This document shows positions 26,201 to 34,916 of a DNA stretch of 64,000 bases, piece after piece (the first letter of the stretch is position 1; each line of letters starts with the position of its first letter). Below the pieces are notes generated by a model, which ran no database searches, was not told the origin of the DNA, and was given only the letters and a program-made list of their open reading frames with translations. Made by a program: the position numbers and the translations under genes. This DNA is from UBA6168 sp964423205 (GTDB lineage: Bacteria; Bacteroidota; Bacteroidia; Chitinophagales; Saprospiraceae): positions 1 to 64,000 of the forward strand of contig CAYRDX010000012.1 of assembly GCA_964423205.1 (NCBI GenBank). The letters run 5' to 3'.

Positions 26201-26927
26201 TCGAAATGCGAGTGGCAATTGGTCTTTGATTACAGCGGTTGTTCACAACGACGGTGAGGGTGGAGCTTTTACAGGCTGGTCTTTGGAAGTTTGCGGAGCC
26301 TCAACAGCAAAGAACCCATACCTGGTAAAAAACGATACACTGGCTGTTCCGCCAAACGGAACCCGTCTCATTTACACCAATAAATTGAACATCGTAGATG
26401 ACGACGATGGGCCAGACAAAATAGTCATCACGATAGTCAACAATCCGGGATTTGGTTTTCTTACAAAGGACGGCACCAAAGTGGGTACGGGCGAGTCCTT
26501 TACAATGGGTGATATTTTGGCCAGCCGTATCAGGTACACCAATACCGATACGACGGCTAAGGTTGATTTCTTCACTTTTATGGCCACTGACGGGAAAGGT
26601 GGTTTTTTGGGCACTCCGCGTTTCGTTTTTATCATAGACCCCAACGCTCCCACTTTCAGTACAGAAGAAAAAGCGTTGTTGATCAATATCCAGCTTTATC
26701 CCAATCCGGTAAGAACATCCGTAACTGTCGAATTGGAAAGGCCTTTATTGTATCCTGTTAACATTGTACTGTTTAATGCCCAGGGTAAAATGATGACCAA
26801 GGGTCGGTTGGATACAGGTTTTAAAAGGACTAAAATCGACGTAAGTCATTTGCCGGGCGGCATGTATTGGGTGCAAATGAGAACACCCGACGGGATACAA
26901 ACCAAACGGCTGTTAATCGGAAGGTAA
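23268..26927 (+). CDS. Secreted reprolysin-like zinc metallopeptidase with T9SS sorting domain
   Basis: A 1219-residue secreted protein. MKLASAIYFTLFLSCQVIGQ is the signal peptide and fixes the start. A propeptide-like region is followed by the metzincin zinc site HELGHQFNATH (His352, Glu353, His356, His362). Then come an Ig/PKD-like part (GSATDPENGALTYVWEQYD), fibronectin-like modules (FQWTKLDNSVSYNIEV), a P-proprotein-like jelly roll (AHIELRLLSPQGDSIRL to NWSLITAVVHNDGEGG) and a cadherin-like segment. The last 80 residues, IQLYPNPVRTSVTVELE to YWVQMRTPDGIQTKRLLI, are a type A C-terminal sorting domain. It is likely exported by the type IX system and cell-surface attached or released. Confidence 0.92.
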   Translation: MKLASAIYFTLFLSCQVIGQVAGNFWTDQPASRSEFSETTYQGVVFQRSRNLFLDIDGFRNQLTLAPLELSSQSKRKPLNIYLPLPDGSNEMFAVWESPIMEPELAARYPVIKTFSGYSVKNPAMTTRFGFTLLGFHAIMHGAGKTALIINARDGDVYNYRSTWQQDMVPLEPAEQKLSCGFSVSNPDFIAREETVDLEDLHFQPRALSTRNLQTYRLAVATTVEYSLANGGTPASVLSAVTTIVNKANSYFEKEHAVRLLLIANTTQTFFFGSASADPYTNGDSGKMLNENPAVLNNAYGSTGYDIGHVFGTIPSGGVVGTAVLASACSVNKAKGSSNVFTPALFYTVVVHELGHQFNATHTFNNCDGKNEETTTAYQPGGGSTFMDYTGVGTCGSNSLQNSPDDYFHINSLERVHAFTRNSGTGQSCAQIITVENAAPQTNIPIAGGFYIPVGTPFQLSGSATDPENGALTYVWEQYDLGPRSRLGAPVGSAPLFRSFTPTANSTRVFPRWENLAFDITNPSEVLPTESRVLTFRFTARDNHPIAGAYAYSEILFNATSWAGPFMVSYPNAAGIVHELGKTMEIKWLVANTDMPPVNCKKVNIKLSVDGGVTFPIMLLANTENDGSAIVSIPNITTSQGRIRVEAADNIFFDISNANFWITRPTIPGFLLSATATPNPVCLPEKMVVDINTESLHGYKFAVTLEAEGLPQGTKVSFNTNPVVPGNASKMTLDFSEVKSFGTFPVKIKGTAPEAANSEVFLDVTLVSSDFSSLKVTSPADGAVAQSVQPSFQWTKLDNSVSYNIEVATSPLFGTSVVSSATNISDNKFTPGISLKENTPYFWRVRASNSCGKGGFIPTATFHTVSQSCTTLSSTHNPINISGIGLPRILSTIEVLPGGTISDLNVKNVKGTHTAVAHIELRLLSPQGDSIRLMPALLCSSNQFNLGFDDQSTLTTIPCPPNTGLLYKPEQALSKFNGRNASGNWSLITAVVHNDGEGGAFTGWSLEVCGASTAKNPYLVKNDTLAVPPNGTRLIYTNKLNIVDDDDGPDKIVITIVNNPGFGFLTKDGTKVGTGESFTMGDILASRIRYTNTDTTAKVDFFTFMATDGKGGFLGTPRFVFIIDPNAPTFSTEEKALLINIQLYPNPVRTSVTVELERPLLYPVNIVLFNAQGKMMTKGRLDTGFKRTKIDVSHLPGGMYWVQMRTPDGIQTKRLLIGR

Positions 26928-26967
26928 ACATGACCAAACGCCTCAAACAGAGCTGAAAGCCTAAACA

Positions 26968-27969
26968 ATGAAGTACCTTATAACTGGCGCTACGGGATTT
27001 ATCGGAACGGAACTGGCAAAGAAACTGGTGGAGCAGGGACATATTGTGCATGCCCTGTATCGCAGTTTTTCCAAAACTCAAGCTCTTCAGATTCCCGGAG
27101 TAGAATTATTCAAAGGAGATATCCTGGACGAAGAAAGTTTAGCTTTTGCTGCAAAAGGCTGCGATTGTGTCTTTCATGTTGCTGCTTTTGCCAAACCCTG
27201 GCACAAATATCCCGATGCGTTTTACCGCTACAATGTGCAAGGTACTGAGAATGTCATCCTTGCTGCCCGAAATGCAGGTGCCAAAAGGTTAGTTTTTACT
27301 TCCACTGCAGGTACCATCAGTCCCTCTGACGGCCATCCTTCTGATGAAAGCACCCCGCGTTCAGTTGATTATTTTACCGATTACGAGCGCTCAAAGGCGC
27401 AGGCCGAAAAACTGGCTGTGGAACTGTCTTCCGATGATTTTGCCATCATAACGGTAAACCCGAGTCGTGTATATGGCCCCGGTTTGTTGAGTGAAAGCAA
27501 TGGGGTAACCAAAATGCTGGACTTGTATATGAATGGCAAATTCAGGTTTGTACCTGGCAACGGCAAAAGTATTGGCAATTATGTTTTCATCGATGATATC
27601 GTGCAGGGTCACCTATTGGCCATGAAATATGGCAAGGCTGGCGAACGCTACATACTTGGAGGTGAGAATGCCTCTTTTGCAGAGCTGTTCCGGGCCATGG
27701 CATCCGTTACTGGGAAAAAACGCATGATGGTGAACATTCCTGTCTGGCTTATGAATCTTGCTGCCAAAGGCATGGAAATCAGGGCCAACCTGACTGGTGC
27801 TCCGCCATTAATCACACCGCCCTGGGTCAGAAAGTATCTCTACAATTGGGAATTGTCCACGCAGAAAGCTGAAAAAGAGTTGGGTTATGTACCTACCTCG
27901 CTGGATGATGGGCTGGCGGCGACTGTTGACTGGATATTGGAAAATCAAAGTGAACAGACCACCGATTGA
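26968..27969 (+). CDS. NAD(P)-dependent epimerase/reductase, extended SDR family
   Basis: A 333-residue cytoplasmic enzyme. The Rossmann nucleotide motif GATGFIG is at residues 7-13, the FHVAAFAKPW region follows the fourth strand, and the catalytic pair is Tyr139/Lys143 in YERSK with TSTAG upstream supplying the serine. The pattern VNPSRVYGPG is typical of the dihydroflavonol-reductase / 3-beta-hydroxysteroid branch. The substrate is unknown. The gene starts 40 bases after the metallopeptidase gene and converges with the methyltransferase gene, leaving only 7 bases between stop codons. Confidence 0.88.
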   Translation: MKYLITGATGFIGTELAKKLVEQGHIVHALYRSFSKTQALQIPGVELFKGDILDEESLAFAAKGCDCVFHVAAFAKPWHKYPDAFYRYNVQGTENVILAARNAGAKRLVFTSTAGTISPSDGHPSDESTPRSVDYFTDYERSKAQAEKLAVELSSDDFAIITVNPSRVYGPGLLSESNGVTKMLDLYMNGKFRFVPGNGKSIGNYVFIDDIVQGHLLAMKYGKAGERYILGGENASFAELFRAMASVTGKKRMMVNIPVWLMNLAAKGMEIRANLTGAPPLITPPWVRKYLYNWELSTQKAEKELGYVPTSLDDGLAATVDWILENQSEQTTD

Positions 27970-27976
27970 ATAAACA

Positions 27977-28888
27977 TCAATGCTTAGGTTTCAACTTCTG
28001 TTCTGAAATTCTCTTGCGAGCTATTTCACAGTACTCTTCGCTAATTTCAAAACCCACAAAATGCCGGTCGCTCCTCAAGGCGGCAATGGCAGTTGTGCCA
28101 CTCCCCATAAATGGGTCGAGAACAACGTCTCCGGAAAATGAATAAAGCTGTATCAGGCGATAGGGCAATTCCACCGGGAATGGGGCGGGATGACCAATTT
28201 TTCTGGCTGACTCGGCGCCCATTTGCCAGATGGTCTTGGTCCATTCGAGAAACTGTTCTCTGGAAATGGTGTTCTTGTGGAGTTCCTTTTCCGCAGTTGT
28301 CAGTACCCTTTTGAAATTTCCTTTTGAAAAAACGAGGATGTATTCGTGTACATCTCGCAGCGTGGGATTCGATGCACTTTTCCAGCTACCCCAGGCGGTG
28401 GAAACACTTGCGGTGGCTCCTTTGTCCCAAATGATTTCACCCCTCATCAAGAAACCGATATCGTGCATCAGATGGGTAATATGGGAAGTAAGGGACAGGT
28501 ATGGTTTGCGACCCAGATTAGCGATATTGATACAGGCTCTTCCTCCGAATACTAAAGTGCGATAGGTTTCCCTGAAAACTCTTTCGAGGAAATGGAGATA
28601 ATCGTCTAAGGAAAGGTCCTCATCGTAGTCTTTTGATGCATTGTATGGTGGGGAAGTTATCATCAGGTGGACGGAGTTATCGGGAATAACCGACATATTC
28701 TCCGCCGGGCACTGAAGTATTTTGTTTCGAAGATCCGATGGAAAATCGTTGGATGGGTTAGACGCCTCTTTTGCCTTCACATCAAGGCTCTCATACAAAC
28801 GTGAATTGTAGAATTTGCTGGAATCGTGGTTGATTTTTCCAGTGGTTCCGAATGAACTGGTGGCAGAACCTTTTTTCTTTCTTCCCAT
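27977..28888 (-). CDS. Solitary site-specific DNA methyltransferase (beta class)
   Basis: A 303-residue enzyme that should transfer a methyl group from AdoMet to an exocyclic amino group in DNA. Motif IV is TSPPY (residues 79-83); the AdoMet motif DPFMGSGTTAIAAL lies near residue 260. This order (IV before I) defines the beta class, and SPPY is common among N4-cytosine enzymes, though N6-adenine is possible. Motif regions RGEIIWDKG and HEYILVFSKGNFKR are present. No restriction endonuclease gene is adjacent: neighbours are an SDR and a coiled-coil protein. The first 50 residues are basic and low-complexity. Confidence 0.88.
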   Translation of the reverse strand: MGRKKKGSATSSFGTTGKINHDSSKFYNSRLYESLDVKAKEASNPSNDFPSDLRNKILQCPAENMSVIPDNSVHLMITSPPYNASKDYDEDLSLDDYLHFLERVFRETYRTLVFGGRACINIANLGRKPYLSLTSHITHLMHDIGFLMRGEIIWDKGATASVSTAWGSWKSASNPTLRDVHEYILVFSKGNFKRVLTTAEKELHKNTISREQFLEWTKTIWQMGAESARKIGHPAPFPVELPYRLIQLYSFSGDVVLDPFMGSGTTAIAALRSDRHFVGFEISEEYCEIARKRISEQKLKPKH

Positions 28889-28944
28889 GCAGTAAAGGTC
28901 AGAAAAAGCAGAGATTTGACCAATCCCTAATGAAATAGCATGGA

Positions 28945-31900
28945 CTAACCACCACTTTTTTTCTTTGCCAGTTCTTCTTCGAGCTTGCGAATTTGCTCTT
29001 CCAGTTCTTTCTGCTTTTTCAGTAGTTCAGCGACTTTAGCCTGCTCGGTGGCGATGCGCTGCCGCTCAGTTGCAATCTGTTTAGCGGTGTCGTCTTTAAC
29101 CTTGGTGATTTGAGCGGAAGCCTGCTGTTTGGCATCGTATATAGCGTCTGAAGCTTCCTTTTTAGCTTTATTTATTTCTTCCAATGATTGTCGGCGGGCA
29201 TCCTCAGCTTCTGAGGCATATTGTTTTTTCCTTTGAGCCGCATCCTTAAAAGCGGCAGCCACTTCCTCCTGACTTTGTTTTCTGGCAGCAGTTATATCCT
29301 GCATAGATTTGGTTTCGGCTTCCGCTGTTTGTGCAGCGTATTGCTGCATCAAAGCAGTAGCTTTTTGTTGTGCTTCCGCAATGTGTTTTTGGGTGGCTGC
29401 ATCCGAAAATTCTTTCTGCGCTTCAATTTCACTTAACTTCTTTTGCAGGTCTGCATTAGCCTGAGCAATGGCTTCCTGTACCTGCCGTTGTGTGGCAGCC
29501 ACTTCCTTTGCCGCGGTTTCTTTAGCCCTGGCAATTTGTTCAGCTGCTTCTCTGCGGGCCTTGTCAACTTCCAGGGCATTGGCTTCTTTAAACCTTGCTG
29601 ATTCTTCGAGTATGGCTTTTCGCTCCGTTGCGGACTTTTCATTGGCTGCCGCAATTTCCTTGGCAGAAATGTCTTTTGCGTTGACTACTTCTGCTGCTGT
29701 TTTTTGCCTTTCAGTTGCTGCATTTTCACGTGCAGCCCTGACCAATTCTGCTTCTTCCTGTTTAGCCTTGGCAATAGCTTCGGCTGATAAGCGTTTAGCC
29801 TCGGCTATTTCATTAGCTGACTGTTGCGCCTGCAAGACGGCTTTTTCTTTTGCTGCCGCAATTTCCCGAGCGGCAGTTTCCCGTGCTGCTGCAATTTCCC
29901 TTGCTGTGTTTTCCCGGGCTGTTACAACCTCCGATGCAGCAGCATTTTTTTCTTCCTGTTCCTTCTTCTTTGCATCCGCAATGGATTTAGCCGCTTCTTC
30001 CTGAATCGTTCTTAGTTTCTGAGCTGCAACCTGCTGTTCGGTGACGACTTCATTTTCATATTGCTTTTTAGCAACTTCCGATTTCGAAATAGCATCGTTT
30101 ATTTTAGTGTTGGCTTCCTGACTGGCTTTGGCAATTTCTTCTGCAGCTTTTTGCCGTGCTGCGTTCGCCTCTTTGGCAGACTGTGCTAAAATGGACTGCT
30201 CGGTGGCTTTAGCTGTCTCAATTGATTTCAGGATTTCAGCCTGCACTTTGGCAAGTTCATCCTGAGCGGCTTTTCTGGCAGCGACAGTTTCAGCAGCTAT
30301 TCGCTGTATTTCAGCATCAGCCTTTGTTCTTGCATCGTTTACTTTGGCAGCTTCCTGTGCCGTTATTTCCCTTACAGTTTTAGCAGATAATTCCTGTGCT
30401 GATAGTGCATCGGCTGCAGCCTTCTTTTTGGCTTCATCCAATGATTTCAAAGTTGCTGAAATTTCCTGCGCAGCTTCTGCTTTCAAACGCACCACCTCTT
30501 CTGCAGCTCTGGCTTTTTCATTGGCCACCTGCAATAGTGTCTCATTGATTGCCTCTGAAGCTCTTTTTCGCGAATTGGCAACTTCCAAAGCAGCAGTTTC
30601 CTTCTGACGGGCCAGATTTTCCTGTATTTCGCCGATTTCAGAACTAATCCTCTCTTTCATCAGAGCGAGTTCTTCTGAGGACTTCCGTCGGGCTTCGGCT
30701 ACTTCGAATGCTGCTTTTTCCTTCTCTAAAGCTGCATTTTCCCGGATACGGGCAACCTCTGCGGCTGTCTCTTCCTGAATTTTCAGAATGTAGTCGGAAC
30801 TCGACTTTTTAGATTCCAAAACCTGATCGGATGTCCGTTCTTTTTCCTGATTGGCAAGAGCTCTGGCATTTTCAACCTGACTTACATTCTCTTCCCTTAT
30901 TCTCTTAATTTCAGCGGAGGCTGTTTCCCTCGCGCTGGCAACTTCGTCAGCATATTGCAATTTGGCGAGTTCCAGATTTTCCCTGACCTTTTTGATCTCC
31001 TCATTGGCCTGGTTACGGGCTTTCACGACCTCCTGAGCCGCATCCATTCTTGCCTTTTGTATTTCTTCAGCAGCCCTTTGTCGAGCTTCTGCCACACTCA
31101 AATTTATTTTTTCCATTTCTGAGGTAGCCTTTTCTTTAGCTAATGCTATGGCCTGGGCATTTTCACGAAGAGTTATCTGTATTTCCTCTGCAGCACGTTT
31201 CCTGGCATCGAGAACATCTTGCGCAAGGCGTGTCTTTTCATCCTGCGCTGATGCTTTCAAAGCCAACATTTCCTCCTGAATCTGGGCTTTATAGCGTTCC
31301 AGCTTTTCATTTTCGTTGGCTATTTCCTGCCGGATTCTCTCTTTGGTTTGACGAAGTATTTCCTGTAGGGAAGCCAGTTCTTCATCTTTTACCTGTGCTG
31401 CAGCTGCTTGTCTTCTCCTTTCTTCTGCCGAAATCACGGAGGGACTAGTCTTGCTAATGCCTTCGTCTCTCAGGGTAGGCCGTTCAAGGGGGCTACTGAT
31501 GGGTGTATCTTTTACAAGGGCTTTATTCAGTCTTTGATAGAAACAGGAAGCGAGCAACTGAAACTCAGATTGCCTGTTGGCATTGAAGGTCAGCTTCAGC
31601 ATTTCATTCTTTATGTTGTTCTTCACATATACTACACCCATTGGGTTGTTGGCGAACCATTCAATGGCTGCGACGTCGAGCTGCAGTACATTCTGATAAA
31701 CGGGGGTGCCGCCTTCCTTTACTACTTCGCCCATTTCAATGAATCGGAAACTCCTGCGAAACTGGTTGATGTCCATAAAAATCAACTCATCGTTCTGATT
31801 AAAGGATTCGCCGGCTTTGGAATACACCTTTGCAACCACACCAGCGTTGTCGTTTCTGAAATCAATGGAATAGGCATATGTGCCTCTTACCACCATGATT

Positions 31901-32037
31901 AGGGGGTAGGTCTTGAGCACATGGAGGCCTCCAATAACTTTGTCCTCCATGATAAGTGGCGTACAATCCTGGGAAAAGGAGTTAACGGACCACATCAGGG
32001 AGCACAGGAGGTAAAAGATATGACATGAAGTCCTCAT
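28945..32037 (-). CDS. Giant exported coiled-coil protein with hendecad repeats
   Basis: A 1030-residue protein. A signal peptide (CHIFYLLCSLMWSVNSFSQ) precedes a globular N-domain of about 170 residues (DCTPLIMEDKVIGGLHVLKT onward). From about residue 205 to the end the chain is an uninterrupted Ala/Glu/Lys/Arg helix. Many stretches show an 11-residue period, for example TAREIAAARE followed by TAAREIAAAKE, and AAQEVVKARNQ followed by ANEEIKKVREN. Hendecads predict a nearly straight or right-handed coiled coil; 800 residues would span roughly 120 nm if fully helical. There is no transmembrane segment or sorting domain at the C-terminus (EEELAKKKSGG). Location is probably periplasmic or outer membrane. 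Function unknown. Confidence 0.85.
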   Translation of the reverse strand: MRTSCHIFYLLCSLMWSVNSFSQDCTPLIMEDKVIGGLHVLKTYPLIMVVRGTYAYSIDFRNDNAGVVAKVYSKAGESFNQNDELIFMDINQFRRSFRFIEMGEVVKEGGTPVYQNVLQLDVAAIEWFANNPMGVVYVKNNIKNEMLKLTFNANRQSEFQLLASCFYQRLNKALVKDTPISSPLERPTLRDEGISKTSPSVISAEERRRQAAAAQVKDEELASLQEILRQTKERIRQEIANENEKLERYKAQIQEEMLALKASAQDEKTRLAQDVLDARKRAAEEIQITLRENAQAIALAKEKATSEMEKINLSVAEARQRAAEEIQKARMDAAQEVVKARNQANEEIKKVRENLELAKLQYADEVASARETASAEIKRIREENVSQVENARALANQEKERTSDQVLESKKSSSDYILKIQEETAAEVARIRENAALEKEKAAFEVAEARRKSSEELALMKERISSEIGEIQENLARQKETAALEVANSRKRASEAINETLLQVANEKARAAEEVVRLKAEAAQEISATLKSLDEAKKKAAADALSAQELSAKTVREITAQEAAKVNDARTKADAEIQRIAAETVAARKAAQDELAKVQAEILKSIETAKATEQSILAQSAKEANAARQKAAEEIAKASQEANTKINDAISKSEVAKKQYENEVVTEQQVAAQKLRTIQEEAAKSIADAKKKEQEEKNAAASEVVTARENTAREIAAARETAAREIAAAKEKAVLQAQQSANEIAEAKRLSAEAIAKAKQEEAELVRAARENAATERQKTAAEVVNAKDISAKEIAAANEKSATERKAILEESARFKEANALEVDKARREAAEQIARAKETAAKEVAATQRQVQEAIAQANADLQKKLSEIEAQKEFSDAATQKHIAEAQQKATALMQQYAAQTAEAETKSMQDITAARKQSQEEVAAAFKDAAQRKKQYASEAEDARRQSLEEINKAKKEASDAIYDAKQQASAQITKVKDDTAKQIATERQRIATEQAKVAELLKKQKELEEQIRKLEEELAKKKSGG

Positions 32038-32200
32038 GTTGAATAAATTTCCTACAAGATAACGGTTTTGCCCTGGTTCTGAAACCTAAGAGCAACTTTT
32101 GAGCCGTTCGCGTTATGTATCAACTGTTTGGCGCAAAAGCAAAAAATTATTTGCACCACTATAAGAACGGCAAGAATTGAAATTTGTGCTAAATGGAGAG

Positions 32201-33121
32201 CTATTTTCTTCCGGCGAGCAAATAAAGTACGGCCATCCTGATGGCTACGCCGTTTTCTACCTGTTGGAGGATGATGGAATGCTCGGAATCTGCGACGTCA
32301 CTGGTGATTTCAACGCCGCGGTTGATTGGGCCGGGATGCATAATGATTACCTGTTTGTCCAGACGGTTGAGCAAGCCCCGGTTAATGCCATAATATTGTG
32401 AATATTCCCGGAGGGAAGGGAAGAACCGCGTGTCCTGTCTTTCTAACTGAATGCGCAGGATATTGGCAACATCACACCATTGTAAGGTCTTTAGCACATC
32501 GTGTTCCACTCCGACACCCAATTCAGGCAGGTATTTGGGGATGAGAGTCGGAGGCCCACAGACCTTTACTTCAGCACCCAGTTTCTTCAGACAAAAAATG
32601 TTACTTAGGGCTACTCTCGAATGGGCGATATCGCCGAATATAGCCACCTTCTTTCCGGCCAGGTCTCCCAGTTTTTCACGTATGGAAAATGCATCGAGTA
32701 ATGCCTGTGTCGGGTGCTCATGGGTGCCGTCTCCGGCGTTGATGATGTTGGCCTTGATGTGCCTGGACAGGAAATGGGGAGCTCCCGGGGCGGGATGGCG
32801 CATCACCACCATATCGACTTTCATGCTGAGCACATTATTAACGGTGTCGAGCAGTGTTTCGCCTTTATTGACAGAAGAATCTGAGGCGGAAAAATTTACG
32901 ATATCGGCAGAAAGTCTTTTCTCGGCAAGCTCAAAAGAAATGCGGGTGCGGGTAGAGTTTTCAAAAAACATGTTGGCAACCGTAATATCTCGCAGGGAAG
33001 GCACTTTTTTGATGGGGCGGTTGATGACATCCTTGAACTCGTCAGCAGTTTGAAAGATGAGTTGGATGTCCTCTTCCCGGAGGTATTTAATCCCTAACAG
33101 GTGCTCAGTACTCAATTGCAT
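32201..33121 (-). CDS. pyrB: Aspartate carbamoyltransferase catalytic subunit
   Basis: A 306-residue enzyme that joins carbamoyl phosphate and aspartate in pyrimidine synthesis. Carbamoyl-phosphate motif STRTR is at residues 56-60 (FFENSTRTRISFELAEKRL); HPTQALLDAFSI and IMHPGPINRGVEI are intact, as is GDIAHSRVALSN. Length is typical. It lies downstream of pyrR on the same strand with 87 bases between, so both are probably one transcript. No pyrI is present in the window. Confidence 0.96.
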   Translation of the reverse strand: MQLSTEHLLGIKYLREEDIQLIFQTADEFKDVINRPIKKVPSLRDITVANMFFENSTRTRISFELAEKRLSADIVNFSASDSSVNKGETLLDTVNNVLSMKVDMVVMRHPAPGAPHFLSRHIKANIINAGDGTHEHPTQALLDAFSIREKLGDLAGKKVAIFGDIAHSRVALSNIFCLKKLGAEVKVCGPPTLIPKYLPELGVGVEHDVLKTLQWCDVANILRIQLERQDTRFFPSLREYSQYYGINRGLLNRLDKQVIIMHPGPINRGVEITSDVADSEHSIILQQVENGVAIRMAVLYLLAGRK

Positions 33122-33208
33122 TATTACGGTGTTGCGGCGCAGTGGTATATCGGTTCAACGGTGCATCGGGCTCGACTGCTAAAAAACTGCCGACTGCCAA
33201 CTGCCGAT

Positions 33209-33754
33209 TTATACTTTATGTGCGAAAATGAGAACCTCATCGGTTCCTTCTGTTTCCTTCCAACGCACTTTCACATAAGCCTCATCGAGAGCATCAACTC
33301 TCAAACCTACGTAATCTGCCTTTATCGGTAGGTCGCGGTTAAACGTCCGGTCAATCAGGGTAACCAGTTCGACACGGCGTGGCCTACCAAACTGCTGCAG
33401 TGCTGCCAATGCCGCCTGCACGGTACGGCCGGTGTACAAAACATCATCAACCAGAATTACCTGTTTGTTTTCCACAAGAAATCTCATGTCGGTTACACTG
33501 GCAACCAGCGGTTTATCCCGGTGCCTGAAATCATCTCTGTGGAAAGTGATATCGAGTTTACCGTATTCGAGGTCATTTCCCGTAATATCCATCAAACGCG
33601 CGTGTATGCGATTCGACAGGGCAACACCTTTTGTCTGAATGCCGATGATGCATGTATTGGAAAAATCGTCGTAGTTCTCAATCAGTAGATGACAGAGACG
33701 GTCGATAGTGAGTTGAAAACGGCCTTCTGATAATATGACTCTTCCGTTGGTCAT
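33209..33754 (-). CDS. pyrR: PyrR: pyrimidine operon regulator / uracil phosphoribosyltransferase
   Basis: A 181-residue protein of the type I phosphoribosyltransferase fold. The PRPP site VILVDDVLYTGRTVQAAL is intact, and FQLTIDRLCHLLIENY and IIGIQTKGVALSNRI are typical of PyrR. In Bacillus it binds pyr mRNA and attenuates transcription; in other phyla the enzymatic function may dominate. I chose the methionine of MTNGRVIL; an upstream methionine would add 14 atypical residues. A TACCTTTG box lies only 5 bases before this start. Confidence 0.9.
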   Translation of the reverse strand: MTNGRVILSEGRFQLTIDRLCHLLIENYDDFSNTCIIGIQTKGVALSNRIHARLMDITGNDLEYGKLDITFHRDDFRHRDKPLVASVTDMRFLVENKQVILVDDVLYTGRTVQAALAALQQFGRPRRVELVTLIDRTFNRDLPIKADYVGLRVDALDEAYVKVRWKETEGTDEVLIFAHKV

Positions 33755-33759
33755 GTGGG

Positions 33760-33767
33760 CAAAGGTA
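33760..33767 (-). promoter_or_regulatory. Candidate -7 box of pyrR
   Basis: TACCTTTG on the minus strand is a perfect match to TAnnTTTG. It ends 5 bases before the chosen pyrR start, so the transcript would be leaderless or nearly so if this box is used. Confidence 0.45.
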
Positions 33768-33828
33768 GCCGGGAAAATGGTTTTGCTGCGGTACACCCGG
33801 GTATTTTTTTTTAGTCTTCAGTCCTCAG

Positions 33829-33872
33829 TCTTCATCCCTCATCCCTCATCCCTCATCCCTCATCCCTCATCC
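33829..33872. repeat. Heptanucleotide tandem array (CCCTCAT)n
   Basis: About six copies of CCCTCAT in tandem, preceded by TTCAGTCCTCAGTC. It lies between fbp and pyrR, 3' of fbp and upstream of pyrR. Same unit length as the array before yebC but a different word. Confidence 0.8.
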
Positions 33873-33882
33873 CTTCTGTCCC

Positions 33883-34890
33883 TCAATCCTTCAGTTTGCT
33901 GTACTTCTGAACAAAGGCATACATTTCATCCACCATGTCCGCTGAGCCGATGGCTACGGTTGTTCTCTGGTGCAATTCACTTGGTTCCATATCGAGGATG
34001 CGCTCAAGATTGCAGCTGATGGCTTTGCCGCCGGCTTGCTCAACGATGAATCCAAGGGGATTACATTCATATAGCAATCTCAACTTGCCGTGGGGATATT
34101 TGCGGGTATTTGGATAAAGGAAAATGCCACCTTTGTGCAGGATTCGATGGATATCGGATACCATTGAGCCGATGTAGCGGAGACTGTAATTTTCATCGGA
34201 GCAATGGTCGATATAACGCCGCATTTCCACATCGAACTTCAGATAGTATCCCTGGTTCACAGCGTAGGAATTGCCCTTTGGTGGGATTTTCATATTCTGG
34301 TGTGAAAGGCAGAACTCTCCGATAGTTGGGTCGAGGGTGAAGCCATTTACACCACGACCGGTTGAATAGACCAATATGGTTGAGGTGCCATACAATACAT
34401 ATCCAGCGGCAACGAGTTGGTTACCTTTCTGAAGGAAATCTTCCTGGGTGCAAGGTTCAGAAGTTGGGCTCAACCTGCGGTAAATCCCGAAAATAGTGCC
34501 TACAGAAACGTTGACGTCAATGTTGGAAGATCCATCCAGCGGGTCAACAACAACCACGTACTTACTTTCTTTGTCGTTGACGGGAGGAATAGGTATGAAC
34601 TCCTCATTTTCTTCAGAGGCTATTCCGGCACATTCACCGCTGTTTCGCAGGCATTCAATCAGTTTCTCATTGGCATAGACATCCAGTTTTTGAACCTGAT
34701 CGCCGTGGAGGTTTTCGTTGCCCACGGCTCCGAGGATATTCAAAAGGCCAGCTTTGTTTACTTCCCGGTTAACAATTTTTGCAGCTACTCCGATATCGCG
34801 GAGCAGACCAGTCAGTTCGCCAGTGGCAAGGCTGTATTCCTTTTGTCGACGAATGATGAACTCATCAAGAGTAATAATGCGGTTTTGCAT
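33883..34890 (-). CDS. fbp: Class I fructose-1,6-bisphosphatase
   Basis: A 335-residue gluconeogenic enzyme that hydrolyses fructose 1,6-bisphosphate. The metal site VVVDPLDGSSNIDVN is at residues 113-127; SEENEE supplies another acidic cluster, and KYPHGKLRLLYECNPLGFIVEQAGG is the substrate-binding region. Length is standard. It follows the esterase gene by 26 bases on the same strand, so the two are likely co-transcribed. Confidence 0.96.
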   Translation of the reverse strand: MQNRIITLDEFIIRRQKEYSLATGELTGLLRDIGVAAKIVNREVNKAGLLNILGAVGNENLHGDQVQKLDVYANEKLIECLRNSGECAGIASEENEEFIPIPPVNDKESKYVVVVDPLDGSSNIDVNVSVGTIFGIYRRLSPTSEPCTQEDFLQKGNQLVAAGYVLYGTSTILVYSTGRGVNGFTLDPTIGEFCLSHQNMKIPPKGNSYAVNQGYYLKFDVEMRRYIDHCSDENYSLRYIGSMVSDIHRILHKGGIFLYPNTRKYPHGKLRLLYECNPLGFIVEQAGGKAISCNLERILDMEPSELHQRTTVAIGSADMVDEMYAFVQKYSKLKD

Positions 34891-34916
34891 GGTTCAGGTT
34901 TTATGAAAGTCATAGA

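Noticed and set aside
29468..30004. Long Ala/Ser-rich frame on the plus strand opposite the coiled-coil gene
   Set aside because: It is the antisense shadow of a highly repetitive Ala/Glu/Lys coding sequence; no signal or family match.
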